Of a stretch of 64,000 bases of DNA, positions 51,998-60,950 are shown in pieces. A model generated the notes under the pieces. The model saw nothing but the letters and a program-made list of their open reading frames with translations, did not search any database and was not told the DNA's origin. Every line of letters begins with the position of its first letter. The stretch's first letter is position 1. This DNA is from Spirochaetota bacterium. Its GTDB lineage: Bacteria > Spirochaetota > Spirochaetia > Sphaerochaetales > Sphaerochaetaceae. The DNA lies in contig JAEXDQ010000011.1 of NCBI GenBank assembly GCA_023401595.1, positions 1-64,000 of the forward strand. Reading direction: 5' to 3'. A program made the position numbers and the translations under genes.

Positions 51998-52497
51998 TTC
52001 TCCAATTTGGAGAAGACCAGCATCTCGATTTCGTTCTTGCTCTTTCCCAATGCGAACGCCGATTCGTCGATAAGGAGCCGAAGCGCGCTATCGTACAATT
52101 TCCGTTCCTGGACGGGAAGCTCCTTGATCTTGCTGCGATGGTACAAGGTCTGGACAACCTTCGCAATCGAGGCGATAGACCCCTGTTTGAGAAGATCCAC
52201 GTTCATTTGATATCTGGCTTTCCAATCCACCGGCATCGGCTCATATTTGCTGGAGATGGAATCGATCGCTTTCTTCGCCTCTTCTGGAACCACAATCCCC
52301 CTGATCCCCATCTCTTTTGCCTTGTCGACGGGAATCATGACTGTCATATCGGAAATCTCAAGGTAGATGACGTAATACAACGTGGCGACACCGCGGAACT
52401 TTCGTTCCTCGACACGCTTGATGATTCCTACTCCTTGAAGAGGATATACGACATGATCATTCACGGAAAACTGCGCTGGCGCCTCTGAAGAATTCAT
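51994..52497 (-). CDS. carD: CarD-family RNA polymerase-binding regulator
   Basis: A 167-residue CarD/CdnL protein. The N-terminal RNAP-interaction domain (FSVNDHVVYPLQGVGIIKRV) is followed by a helical DNA-binding domain. CarD stabilises the open promoter complex at many promoters. The start at 52497 has no ribosome site but a -10 six bases upstream. It leads an overlapping operon with ispD and ispF. Confidence 0.93.
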   Translation of the reverse strand: MNSSEAPAQFSVNDHVVYPLQGVGIIKRVEERKFRGVATLYYVIYLEISDMTVMIPVDKAKEMGIRGIVVPEEAKKAIDSISSKYEPMPVDWKARYQMNVDLLKQGSIASIAKVVQTLYHRSKIKELPVQERKLYDSALRLLIDESAFALGKSKNEIEMLVFSKLEK

Positions 52498-52503
52498 AAA
52501 TCC

Positions 52504-52532
52504 AGTATACCCCAGATTCAGGGTAAACACAA
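52504..52532 (-). promoter_or_regulatory. leaderless-type promoter of carD-ispD-ispF
   Basis: Reading left: TTGTGT (52527-52532), 17-bp gap, TATACT (52504-52509), six bases, ATG. No Shine-Dalgarno is present. Confidence 0.75.
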
Positions 52533-52566
52533 GCTAGCGGTTGTAGTCAAAGTTTGAAGTTTGGGC

Positions 52567-52572
52567 TATATT
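52567..52572 (+). promoter_or_regulatory. leaderless-type -10 element of malQ
   Basis: TATATT (52567-52572) stands six bases before the ATG at 52579. A matching -35 is weak (TAGTCA at 52544, 17-bp gap). No ribosome site. Confidence 0.62.
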
Positions 52573-52578
52573 TTCTGT

Positions 52579-54105
52579 ATGAGCAAACAACAACGTTTCT
52601 GTGGGGTACTCATGCATCCCACCTCTTTTCCCAGTCCGTATGGTATCGGCGACCTTGGCGACGAGGCTCGTGAATTCATAGATTCGATGTCGCAGGCCGG
52701 CGTTTCCCTGTGGCAGCTGCTCCCTCTGGGGCCGACTGGCTATGGAGACTCCCCCTATGCCGCCCGTTCCTCTTTCGCTGGAAACGAATTATTGATTGAC
52801 CTTCGTGCGTTGGCATGCGAGGGTCTTCTTGAAGTCGAGGATCTGTTTTCCGTCCCGGCGTTCGACTTGGACCGTGTGGACTACGGCGCGGTGCGCGCTT
52901 GGAAAGAACCCTTGCTGATGAAGGCCGCAAAACAGTTTCTCTCCACCGCGGAAGGGCGGGACAGGGCCGGTTTCGAGACTTTCTGCCAAGAACGTTCCTG
53001 GTGGCTTGACGACTACGCTCTCTATCAGGTCCTTTGCGCCGACTACAATGATTCCCGATGGTTCCTCGCCTGGGACAAGGATATCGCCATGCGCAAGCCC
53101 GCCGCGCTGGCCAGATTGACGGAGGAAAAATACGACGCCATCCTCCTTTGGAAGGTTCTCCAGTACATCTTCTCCAAACAATGGACGGCTCTCAAGAAAT
53201 ATGCGAACGACCATTCCATCCGGTTGGTAGGGGATATTCCTATCTTCGTCGCTCCTGATAGCGTCGATGCCTGGAGCAACCGCAAGCTCCTGAAAATCGA
53301 TGCGCAGGGACGGCAAAAGGCGTCAAGCGGAGTTCCCCCCGATGGGTTTTCCGCCGAGGGGCAGTTGTGGGGCAATCCCGTATACGATTGGCCGGCACAT
53401 GAAAAAGAGCATTTCGCTTGGTGGATCCGCCGGATGCAGGCCGCCTTGCAACTGACGGATATCGTCAGGATAGACCATTTCCGGGGCTTCTCCGCCTACT
53501 GGGAGGTTCCCGCCGGTGAAAGCACCGCCATGAACGGAAAATGGATAACCGCTCCGGGGAAGGAATTGTTCAACGAGATGCGCAAGCAGCTCGGCGACCT
53601 TCCCGTGTTCGCGGAGGATCTTGGCGTGATCACCCCCGATGTGGAGGAGCTGCGCGACAGCAACGGATTCCCGGGAATGAAAGTCCTGCAATTCGCATTC
53701 GAGTGCAAGGATGGCGCGCTGGACGCGTCGAACGCCTATCTGCCGCACAACTACGGGTATAATTCGGTGGCGTATACCGGGACGCATGACAATGATACGA
53801 GCCGGGGCTGGTATGACGGCCTCTCTTCCGAGTACAAGGATATCGTACGCAGGTATCTTGAATGTCCCGACGATCAGGTAGTCTGGCAGATGATGCGTTC
53901 TGTTCTGATGAGCCATGCTAAATACGCCATTTTCCCGGTACAGGATCTGCTTGACCTGGGGGCTGAGGCGCGGATGAACACCCCCGCGACCTGCGGGACG
54001 AGCAATTGGAGCTGGCGAATGCGCGCAGGCGCTATCGAGCGGTGGAGGCTTGACCGTCTGCACGGAATGCTCCGGCTGTATGGTCGCGACGGGAATGCCT
54101 GCTAG
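52579..54105 (+). CDS. malQ: 4-alpha-glucanotransferase (amylomaltase)
   Basis: A 508-residue GH77 enzyme that moves alpha-1,4-glucan segments between maltooligosaccharides. QLLPLGPTGYGDSPYAARS is the family opening; the nucleophile aspartate lies in IVRIDHFRGF, the acid/base glutamate in FAEDLGVITPDVEELRDS, and the third carboxylate in YTGTHDNDTSRG. It stands alone, divergent from carD. Start chosen at 52579 because of the -10 position. Confidence 0.97.
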   Translation: MSKQQRFCGVLMHPTSFPSPYGIGDLGDEAREFIDSMSQAGVSLWQLLPLGPTGYGDSPYAARSSFAGNELLIDLRALACEGLLEVEDLFSVPAFDLDRVDYGAVRAWKEPLLMKAAKQFLSTAEGRDRAGFETFCQERSWWLDDYALYQVLCADYNDSRWFLAWDKDIAMRKPAALARLTEEKYDAILLWKVLQYIFSKQWTALKKYANDHSIRLVGDIPIFVAPDSVDAWSNRKLLKIDAQGRQKASSGVPPDGFSAEGQLWGNPVYDWPAHEKEHFAWWIRRMQAALQLTDIVRIDHFRGFSAYWEVPAGESTAMNGKWITAPGKELFNEMRKQLGDLPVFAEDLGVITPDVEELRDSNGFPGMKVLQFAFECKDGALDASNAYLPHNYGYNSVAYTGTHDNDTSRGWYDGLSSEYKDIVRRYLECPDDQVVWQMMRSVLMSHAKYAIFPVQDLLDLGAEARMNTPATCGTSNWSWRMRAGAIERWRLDRLHGMLRLYGRDGNAC

Positions 54106-54237
54106 CCGGAACGGAATACAGCGTTTTCGTATCGTCTGTTTTTTCGGAAGATGTCCGTAGGACGCCTTGCACTGTTCATGGCGTTCACCGGACATTTCGC
54201 ATATATGGTGCGACGCCGTATGGAGCCGGTCTCGATC

Positions 54238-55845
54238 CTACCGTAGCCCGATGGATTTCACCGGGTGGATGTTGAGCGGATTGTCGTACCAGCCGTCGAT
54301 CAGGTCGGTTCTGACGAAGTTGATTGAAAAACTGTTGGAGGTCGGTATCACCGCCCGTTCGTCGAGCAGATGCTCTTCGGTGGAGAAAAGCATTCGTTGC
54401 CTGACTTTCGGATCCATCGAGGCGAAGGCTCCATGGATCATGTCATCATATGTGGAATCTGCATAGTTCGCCAGATTGAACGTGCTGTCCGACATCCACA
54501 TGGTGAGGAACGCCGAAGGGTCATAGTAGTCTCCTATCCATGTGACGCAGGCGAAATGGTATGGAGACTGCTCCGGATGGTTCACATAGATCGACAACGG
54601 CACTGTGTCAAGGATGACGGTCAAGGAAAGCTCTGAACTCCAGATGTCCGCAATCCGTTCCGCTGCGAGCGCTACCTGGGAGCCTCTGTGTACCGCCATG
54701 ACCAGCGGAGGAAGCCCGCGTCCCTGCGGATACCCCGCTTTCTCCAACAGGCTGAAGGCAAGGGCTTTCCGGTCTTCCGGTGAATCGGGCGTGGGCTCAG
54801 CCTTCGCCTCGCTTCCTGGTACGAGGGCTTCCGTGAGGAAAGGCTGGCTGCCGATCCTCCGTATCATATCCCAATCGATCAACGCGTATAAGGCCTTACG
54901 CACATCAGGTTCCGCATATGGACCGGATGCGGCGCTGAAGTAGAAGAAATTGGTTGAATACTGCGGGGAGAAATATAAATCTTCCCCTGTCTGGTACGTT
55001 CTGGGAATGAACATCTGGCCCCAGTGGATCTTCCCGTCCCGGTAGTCGGCGTATACGTCCGTTACCGCGCCCCGGCAATCAATCTCAAGATAGTCGCATT
55101 CTGGCAAGTCTTCAGACCAATAGTAGACGTTCCTCGCCAGGAGCAACCGGCTTTCCTCCGATTCCCTCAGGACATATGGGCCGCTGGCGACCATGCCCGC
55201 GTTCGCCGAGCCTTCCCTGACGGTCTTGTGTACCACTGAGAAGCTGACGTTGCAAAGCATCATCGGCAGATATGGGGCAGGCGTCCTGAGCTTGATCCTG
55301 AGCAGTTTTTCGTTGACCGCTTCCAGTCCTATCTGCCGGCGAGGCCCATTGCCTGTCCTCCAGGCTTCTACGCCTTGGACGATATCGAGCAACGAGGCGA
55401 ACGATGTCCTGTCAAGTCCGATATCGAACAGAGACAACCAGCTTTCGATGAAATCCGTCGCGGAGATCGGCGAGCCATCGGAGAAACGTATGCCGTCGCG
55501 GAGCTTGAATTCCCATGTAAGGCCATCCTCCGAAACCGTCCAGGATTCCGCCAACGCTGGTATCGGCAATGCGGTTTCCGGATCATAACCGCAGAGCCCC
55601 TCCGACAGGTTGGATGCGACGAACGCCGAATTGCTGTCAGTGGCGAGCCGTGGGTCAAGCGTTAGGGGATCGTCGCCTGGATCGATCGCCACCACCAAGG
55701 TGTTTTCTGTATCGAGTTGCCGAAGCGGTGATATCAGTACGACGGGCGTCTCCTGCGAACCTTTCCCAAAAGCGGGAAGGGCAAGACTTGCAAGGATGAG
55801 GAAGCAGCAGAGCCATTTCAAATCTATTTTTTTGCCTGATATCAT
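54238..55845 (-). CDS. oligopeptide-type ABC substrate-binding protein (OppA/DppA family)
   Basis: A 535-residue secreted SBP_bac_5 protein with a Sec signal to about residue 28 (ALPAFG) and no lipobox. LDPRLATDSNSAFVASNLSEGL, ALAESWTVSEDGLTWEFKLRDG and RFSDGSPISATDFIESW are the family hallmark segments. It binds peptides or related solutes. No Opp permease genes are beside it. Its promoter is of the leaderless type, with a -10 six bases before the ATG. Confidence 0.94.
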   Translation of the reverse strand: MISGKKIDLKWLCCFLILASLALPAFGKGSQETPVVLISPLRQLDTENTLVVAIDPGDDPLTLDPRLATDSNSAFVASNLSEGLCGYDPETALPIPALAESWTVSEDGLTWEFKLRDGIRFSDGSPISATDFIESWLSLFDIGLDRTSFASLLDIVQGVEAWRTGNGPRRQIGLEAVNEKLLRIKLRTPAPYLPMMLCNVSFSVVHKTVREGSANAGMVASGPYVLRESEESRLLLARNVYYWSEDLPECDYLEIDCRGAVTDVYADYRDGKIHWGQMFIPRTYQTGEDLYFSPQYSTNFFYFSAASGPYAEPDVRKALYALIDWDMIRRIGSQPFLTEALVPGSEAKAEPTPDSPEDRKALAFSLLEKAGYPQGRGLPPLVMAVHRGSQVALAAERIADIWSSELSLTVILDTVPLSIYVNHPEQSPYHFACVTWIGDYYDPSAFLTMWMSDSTFNLANYADSTYDDMIHGAFASMDPKVRQRMLFSTEEHLLDERAVIPTSNSFSINFVRTDLIDGWYDNPLNIHPVKSIGLR

Positions 55846-55851
55846 GTCCGT

Positions 55852-55881
55852 ATTGTATCAGAGAGGCCAGTATTGGCGCAA
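55852..55881 (-). promoter_or_regulatory. leaderless-type promoter of the oppA-like gene
   Basis: Reading left: TTGCGC (55876-55881), 18-bp gap, TACAAT (55852-55857), six bases, ATG. Confidence 0.75.
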
Positions 55882-56095
55882 CTGTGAAAATATGATGGAT
55901 GATTCGTGGTGGGCATGCGGTACGAAAGGAGCGTCGGGTAAGGGGGAAGCGGAGGCCTGCGGGCGTTCGGTCGATATCTGACGCGGCATGAAAAGGATGC
56001 CCGCGGCAGGGGGCGTGCGTCTCGTTTGTTCTTTTCGCCGGGAAACTCAATCCGTCTGCTTTTTCTCCGGCTTTTCTCCGGTTGCGGCCTTGTGC

Positions 56096-56101
56096 TATAC
56101 T
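56096..56101 (+). promoter_or_regulatory. leaderless-type extended -10 of rsmE
   Basis: TGC followed by TATACT (56096-56101) is an extended -10; six bases then ATG 56108. The -35 is poor, as allowed for extended -10 promoters. No ribosome site. Confidence 0.68.
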
Positions 56102-56107
56102 ACCGCC

Positions 56108-56836
56108 ATGAATGTCATTCTGTTCGATCAAATGCCGGAGAACCATCTGATACCGTCCTCAGACTTCCGCTGCGACCATATTCGCAAGGTGTTACGACTG
56201 ACTGAGGGGGACCGTCTCTCGATCGGTTTGGTGAACGGGCCGATGGGGGATGCCGTCATCACCTCCATCGATTCTACGGGAGTGTCCTTTTCCTGGACGC
56301 AGACCGTACCGACGGCTGATGCCGTCGGATTGTATCCCGTTACGCTGTTGGTCGCCCAGGTACGGCCGATTTGCATGAAACGGATTCTGCGGGAGGCCGT
56401 CAGTCTCGGTGTTCGTCGTCTGGTCGTCACAGGTACGGATACCGCCGAGAAATCCTATCAGGTCTCCGGTCTGTGGAAGAATGGCGAATATCGGAAATAT
56501 CTGCTCGATGGCGCCATGCAGTCCGCCCGTACAGGTATGAGCGAGCTTTGCTTCGCCGACACGGTTGATGACGCTGTTTCTCAATTGTCGGGAAACCGCG
56601 ACATCCGACTGATGCTGGACAACGTACTCGACGGCGTTCCTTTGTCCTCGCTGGCGGCGCCCGCCGGGGAAGTCGTCCTGGCCGTAGGGCCGGAGCGTGG
56701 GTGGAGCGACAGGGAGCGCGCCTTGCTCTTACAGGCTGGTTATCGGCCTGTATCGTTGGGCGCGAGGGTGTTGAGGACGGAAACGGCCTGTAGCGCCGGA
56801 GTCGCCGTCCTGCTGGGACGAATGGGCTTGTTGTAA
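56108..56836 (+). CDS. rsmE: 16S rRNA m3U1498 methyltransferase
   Basis: A 242-residue SPOUT methyltransferase. The SAM knot region is VVLAVGPERGWSDRERALL and LGARVLRTETACSAGVAVL; the N-terminal part (HIRKVLRLTEGDRLSIGL) is the PUA-like domain. It methylates uridine 1498 of 16S rRNA. Start 56108 agrees with family length and with the -10 placement; the frame is open 40 codons further without a start context. Confidence 0.94.
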   Translation: MNVILFDQMPENHLIPSSDFRCDHIRKVLRLTEGDRLSIGLVNGPMGDAVITSIDSTGVSFSWTQTVPTADAVGLYPVTLLVAQVRPICMKRILREAVSLGVRRLVVTGTDTAEKSYQVSGLWKNGEYRKYLLDGAMQSARTGMSELCFADTVDDAVSQLSGNRDIRLMLDNVLDGVPLSSLAAPAGEVVLAVGPERGWSDRERALLLQAGYRPVSLGARVLRTETACSAGVAVLLGRMGLL

Positions 56837-56976
56837 AACGCCGCTGTTCTCGGTATGCTTGAAAAGCCAGTCGTCTGCGTATTGTCGGCGGGGTGCCGAC
56901 GGACCATGGAATCCATGATTCGCGGCAATCGTTGAAAAACAAAAATAAATCCGTTGTTCCCATGAGGAGGTGTGAT

Positions 56977-57798
56977 ATGGCCCATTGTATAGTTCCCGCT
57001 GCGGAAGAGATATTGGACAAGGAATTTCCCGTATTGGACCATGGCTTTGTCCGGTTGGTCGATTACCTTGGTTCCGATGAGCGTATCGTCCAGGCGGCCA
57101 GGGTCTCCTACGGTTCCGGCACCAAGACCTACCGTCAGGACAAGGGGTTGATCAACTATCTGTTGCGCAACGACCATACGTCGCCCTTTGAGCAAGTGAA
57201 CTTCACTTTCCATATCAAGATGCCGATTTTCGTCGCCAGACAATGGATTCGCCACCGTACCGGTCGTGTCAATGAAATCTCTGGCCGCTATAGCGTGATG
57301 AGCGACGAATGCTATATCCCCGCGGGCGACCAAATCAATCTGCAAAGCGAGGACAACAAGCAGGGCAGGGCTCCCGATCCGGTGGATCTCCGGACGCAGG
57401 AGCAGGTCCGAAGTATGTTCGCCGAGGATCAGAAGAAGATCTACGAGAACTACAAGAAGCTACTCGACATGGGAATCGCCCGCGAAATAGCACGCATCGA
57501 CCTGCCGTTGAGCCTGTATACCGAATGGTATTGGCAGATGGATCTGCACAACCTGTTCCATTTCCTTGCGTTGCGGCTCGACGCCCACGCCCAGTACGAA
57601 ATCCGGGCCTATGCGGAAGTGGTTCTGGAAATCATCCGTACTGTATGTCCCATAGCGGTCGAAGCGTTCGAGAACCATAAGCGCAACGGGCGGAGCTTCA
57701 GCGGCAAGGAGGTCGCCGCGATCAAGGCGATGCTTTCCGGCGAAGAATGCCCGTTGGGCGAGCGGGACCGTCAGCTGTTCGAAGCGAAGCTGAAATAG
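56977..57798 (+). CDS. thyX: flavin-dependent thymidylate synthase
   Basis: A 273-residue ThyX that makes dTMP from dUMP with FAD and methylenetetrahydrofolate. The signature RHRTGRVNEISGR (92-104) is intact, and YTEWYWQMDLHNLFHFLALR is the late FAD/dUMP segment. GAGGAGG sits before ATG 56977. It precedes the DUF3267 gene by 27 bases and may share its transcript. Confidence 0.97.
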   Translation: MAHCIVPAAEEILDKEFPVLDHGFVRLVDYLGSDERIVQAARVSYGSGTKTYRQDKGLINYLLRNDHTSPFEQVNFTFHIKMPIFVARQWIRHRTGRVNEISGRYSVMSDECYIPAGDQINLQSEDNKQGRAPDPVDLRTQEQVRSMFAEDQKKIYENYKKLLDMGIAREIARIDLPLSLYTEWYWQMDLHNLFHFLALRLDAHAQYEIRAYAEVVLEIIRTVCPIAVEAFENHKRNGRSFSGKEVAAIKAMLSGEECPLGERDRQLFEAKLK

Positions 57799-57825
57799 CG
57801 TTTTCCACACGCGAGGAGGGGCTTC

Positions 57826-58404
57826 ATGAACGTCTTGGAACTTCCCGCCGGATACCGGTTGCTGGAAGACGTGGATCTGCAAAAGGACCGGAGATCAGCT
57901 GGGATCGTCTGTCTGTTGTCCGTTGCTATCGGCGTCGCCTGCTATTGTTTCGGCCGATTGCGCGCTTCGCTTGGGGAAACCTTCTCGTTCTCCGGCGGAT
58001 TCAGCGCCTTTGCCGTCAAGTTCGGCTGCATGCTCACCTGCATGTTCCTCTATCTGATGCTCCATGAATGGACGCACGGTGTCTGTATCCGTCTCCTTGG
58101 GGGTGTGAAGCCGAAATATGGCTACGCCGGAATCTATCTCTACGCCGGTACCGAACGGGTCTGGTTCGACCGCAAGTCCTACATCGTCATTGCGCTGGCT
58201 CCTGTCGTCGTCTGGGGTCTCGTGCTGGGTTTCCTTTCGGGATTTTCTGCTGATGGCTGGTTCTGGGTCTTCTATTTTGTACAGATCATCAACCTGTCCG
58301 GTTCCGCCGGGGATTTGTTCATAACCTGGAAGGTTCTGCGGATGCCTCCGGGGATTCTGGTGCAGGACACCGGGACCACGATGGCGTTCTATGGCAAAAG
58401 ATAA
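57826..58404 (+). CDS. DUF3267-family membrane metalloprotease-like protein
   Basis: A 192-residue protein with four likely membrane helices. HEWTH (80-84) is the HExxH zinc motif, and SGSAGDLFITWKVLRMPP supplies the later aspartate typical of DUF3267 proteins, which resemble site-2 protease folds. It sits 27 bases after thyX with a GAGGAGG site and is followed by a terminator. Substrate unknown. Confidence 0.9.
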   Translation: MNVLELPAGYRLLEDVDLQKDRRSAGIVCLLSVAIGVACYCFGRLRASLGETFSFSGGFSAFAVKFGCMLTCMFLYLMLHEWTHGVCIRLLGGVKPKYGYAGIYLYAGTERVWFDRKSYIVIALAPVVVWGLVLGFLSGFSADGWFWVFYFVQIINLSGSAGDLFITWKVLRMPPGILVQDTGTTMAFYGKR

Positions 58405-58445
58405 GGATGGCGGCCCTTTGGGGAAAATTCCTTGGGGATGATGAA

Positions 58446-58472
58446 AAACACCCGCGGCAACGGCGGGTGTTT
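58446..58472 (+). terminator. terminator of thyX-DUF3267
   Basis: AAACACCCGC (58446-58455) pairs perfectly with GCGGGTGTTT (58463-58472) around seven bases. The A-run makes it usable from the left-reading gene as well. Confidence 0.88.
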
Positions 58473-58504
58473 CTGAAACCTACGGGGGAGTGCTCTTCGG
58501 AACC

Positions 58505-59446
58505 TCAGGCGCTTTTCTGCGCCAGCTTCCTAGCGGTCTTCTCAGCCCGTTTCTTTTCCTTCTGCTCAAGTTTCCATTGCTTTTTCGTCTTGGGCGGCGG
58601 CGGTAACGTCGGCCTTTCAAGCAGTCTCTCAGGATTGTTCAGGAAATCCTGGAACATCCTGATTGTGTTCGTGAAGTAGAAGCCGTCCGTAACCCGTTCA
58701 TCGACGGTAAATCCCACTTCCATGGTATCTGTAAAGCTCGTTTTCTCACCGTTTCTGATTCTGTTGCGCTGGAGCGTACCCATCGTTACGAACATGCTGG
58801 TCGTTCCCCATTCATACAGGTGATGATGGGGGCTTCCTCCCGCGAGCCCTATGCTGCCGAGGTTCGCGATGAACACCGAAGTATGCAGCCCGTCGGCCTC
58901 CCGCAATGCTTTCGGAGCTTTTCCGAAATGGTCGAGAATCTTGGCCGTGTTGATGACCATGCGGACGACCCACAGCGGGAATCTGAGAAAGAATCCGATC
59001 GCTTCGTCCGTGAAATTCTCATTCGACGGTTTGCGGGTTTCTTCGATCGTCTTGTTGATGATCTGCGCCATCTCCGGCAACGTCATGTCGGGCTGCATGG
59101 TGATCGGGGTGCTATGCTCAGGGGCTTCGTCGGTATAGTCTTCCTTGATGACGAAGTTCAACGAAAGCTCATTGCGCTGCCAATACTGGTATCTTGCCAC
59201 GAATCTGTTCACTTCCGGCCGAAGGGCTATGGTTCTCATTACCGCGGCTATGAACACTTCGAACACCCTGTACTGATGGTCCTTAGGATGAAGATGGTTC
59301 TGTTGCCTGACGAACTGGACTGTTTTCGTCAAATCTATCTCTACGGTTTGATACACGAGGGAATCGCACCGTCTTTTCATGATATGAGGAATGATCCTGC
59401 GATATTGCGGTACATCGGCTACAAGAGTCGCGTCGTTTCTTCTCAT
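58505..59446 (-). CDS. 2-oxoacid dehydrogenase E2-like acyltransferase domain protein, no lipoyl domain
   Basis: A 313-residue protein with the chloramphenicol-acetyltransferase-like catalytic fold of E2 enzymes but no lipoyl or E1-binding domain. HQYRVFEVFIAAVMRTI, NFVIKEDYTD and FIANLGSIGLAGGSPHHHL fit strands of the fold. The E2 active-site motif DHRVxDG is DERVTDG here (249-255), so the catalytic histidine is replaced by Glu250. A basic, lysine-rich tail ends the protein. It may be an inactive scaffold or an enzyme with changed chemistry. It is far from the E1 genes at 17-19 kb. Confidence 0.82.
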   Translation of the reverse strand: MRRNDATLVADVPQYRRIIPHIMKRRCDSLVYQTVEIDLTKTVQFVRQQNHLHPKDHQYRVFEVFIAAVMRTIALRPEVNRFVARYQYWQRNELSLNFVIKEDYTDEAPEHSTPITMQPDMTLPEMAQIINKTIEETRKPSNENFTDEAIGFFLRFPLWVVRMVINTAKILDHFGKAPKALREADGLHTSVFIANLGSIGLAGGSPHHHLYEWGTTSMFVTMGTLQRNRIRNGEKTSFTDTMEVGFTVDERVTDGFYFTNTIRMFQDFLNNPERLLERPTLPPPPKTKKQWKLEQKEKKRAEKTARKLAQKSA

Positions 59447-59608
59447 TCTATTTTTCCCTTATTCATGGATTCGTATTTCGTATCAAGTTGTCTGAAAAAG
59501 CCCAGAACATGGCGTCTGAACCTCTACCGATTCTATGTGATTTATTGTACGCATGCAAGTACATATGACCATTATAGTTGACAATTGGGTAGCGCTTGTC
59601 AGCAAAAA

Positions 59609-60880
59609 TTATGAAATTTCTGTCTTTTTCTGATAATGCGCTTTCATCGCCTCTTCAAACTCCCTGTCCGAACCGTAGCGGTATCCGAAGGTCGGCTCCC
59701 ATAGCGAAGGGTCTTCCATGCAGAGGTAGAAGAAAGGCCCTCCGGGGGGTTCCTTCCACTTCGGGGGAAAACAGGAGTAGACATGGCTGAACATTTCCCG
59801 TTTTGTTTCCAATGGATAAGAATACTTGCCGGCGGCCTCCGTAAGTTCCATCTCCAGGATACGGCTTGGACGTCCTGCCGTTCGCAATTGCCGCAGGACT
59901 TGTTTTGTGAAGGTCAGGGTTCCGATGGAGATCATGACCACTTCTTCCGGTGCGAAGTTCTCCGTGATCTCATGGACTACTTCTTCATATTGCCGCCGCC
60001 ACCCCTCGAAATGAACCATCGGGTGTATATGGAAGCCAACCAAAAGGCCTGCGTCGGCCACCCTCCTCGCCGCGGCTATCCGCTGTCCTAGCGAGGCGGT
60101 CAGATGTTCTTCCTTGTCGATGATCGTCCTTGCGTTCAGCGACCAGGTGGAGACGATGTTCCGGGGGAGGGCGACGGTCTTCATCCAGTCCGTCCTTGCA
60201 GATTTCGTCTTTAGCTCGACTACTATGTCGGGATGTTTATCGGCGAATTTCGCCAGTGCGGTAAGCGTGCCGTGGTCATCTCCCCACAACAGTGAATCCG
60301 ATGACTGTCCCGTACCGATATGCCAGGTCCCCGGTTCCAGTTTGAGCCGCTCCAACCGCTTCTCCAGGTCGCCTACGAACCGGATTTCATGCCGATGGTA
60401 GAACGACTGTATGGAGCAATAGGCGCAGGCGAAACCGCATTGCTGTACGGCGTCCAAGGTCTTCAGGTTGCAGCAGCGTGTTTTCTCCCCTTCGACGGGA
60501 CAGGGGCATCTGCCGAGCAACTGTATGTCGTCGGAGTCGTCAATGATGGTCTGCAGCTTGTCAGGTAATATTTCCGGCGGCGTAAAATCCTCATAGCAGG
60601 TCGGCTTTCGACGTAGCTCGGCCACCCGATCCAGAAGGTTGTTGACCAGAAGCTTCGTCCTGGCCTTGCCCGAAGCTTTGCCCGCGACTTCCGGCCTCCA
60701 CCAAGCCGATAGAGGCCCCTCCCTCCATTGCCGTAAGTCCGCGGCGGTGTCCACCAGTTGTCGAAGCTGCTGGAATGAGAACCTGCATTCCTCATGCCGT
60801 CGTGCGATAAACTTCTGGTCCTCGTCATCGAGTGCGGCGAACACAGGGTAGACTGCCGCGAGATTCCGGTCTTGTTCCAT
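59609..60880 (-). CDS. spore photoproduct lyase-like radical SAM protein
   Basis: A 423-residue radical SAM protein with the SPL-type cluster motif CGFACAYCS (cysteines 148, 152, 155) and later SPL-family features (TWSLNARTIIDKEEHLTASL, HIHPMVHFEGWRRQYEEV). SPL repairs spore photoproduct in endospore formers; the family also occurs in non-sporulating bacteria. The N-terminal 110 residues are longer than in Bacillus SPL. It is divergent from uvrC, which supports a role in UV damage. The start at 60880 follows a -10 box by seven bases; no ribosome site. Confidence 0.88.
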   Translation of the reverse strand: MEQDRNLAAVYPVFAALDDEDQKFIARRHEECRFSFQQLRQLVDTAADLRQWREGPLSAWWRPEVAGKASGKARTKLLVNNLLDRVAELRRKPTCYEDFTPPEILPDKLQTIIDDSDDIQLLGRCPCPVEGEKTRCCNLKTLDAVQQCGFACAYCSIQSFYHRHEIRFVGDLEKRLERLKLEPGTWHIGTGQSSDSLLWGDDHGTLTALAKFADKHPDIVVELKTKSARTDWMKTVALPRNIVSTWSLNARTIIDKEEHLTASLGQRIAAARRVADAGLLVGFHIHPMVHFEGWRRQYEEVVHEITENFAPEEVVMISIGTLTFTKQVLRQLRTAGRPSRILEMELTEAAGKYSYPLETKREMFSHVYSCFPPKWKEPPGGPFFYLCMEDPSLWEPTFGYRYGSDREFEEAMKAHYQKKTEIS

Positions 60881-60887
60881 GGGATGC

Positions 60888-60916
60888 ATTGTAGGCGTGT
60901 ACCATCAATTGGTCAA
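60888..60916 (-). promoter_or_regulatory. leaderless-type promoter of the SPL-like gene
   Basis: Reading left: TTGACC (60911-60916), 17-bp gap, TACAAT (60888-60893), seven bases, ATG 60880. Confidence 0.78.
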
Positions 60917-60950
60917 ATGGGAATTTCGGGAGCCGACAGGTTTTTCTCCT

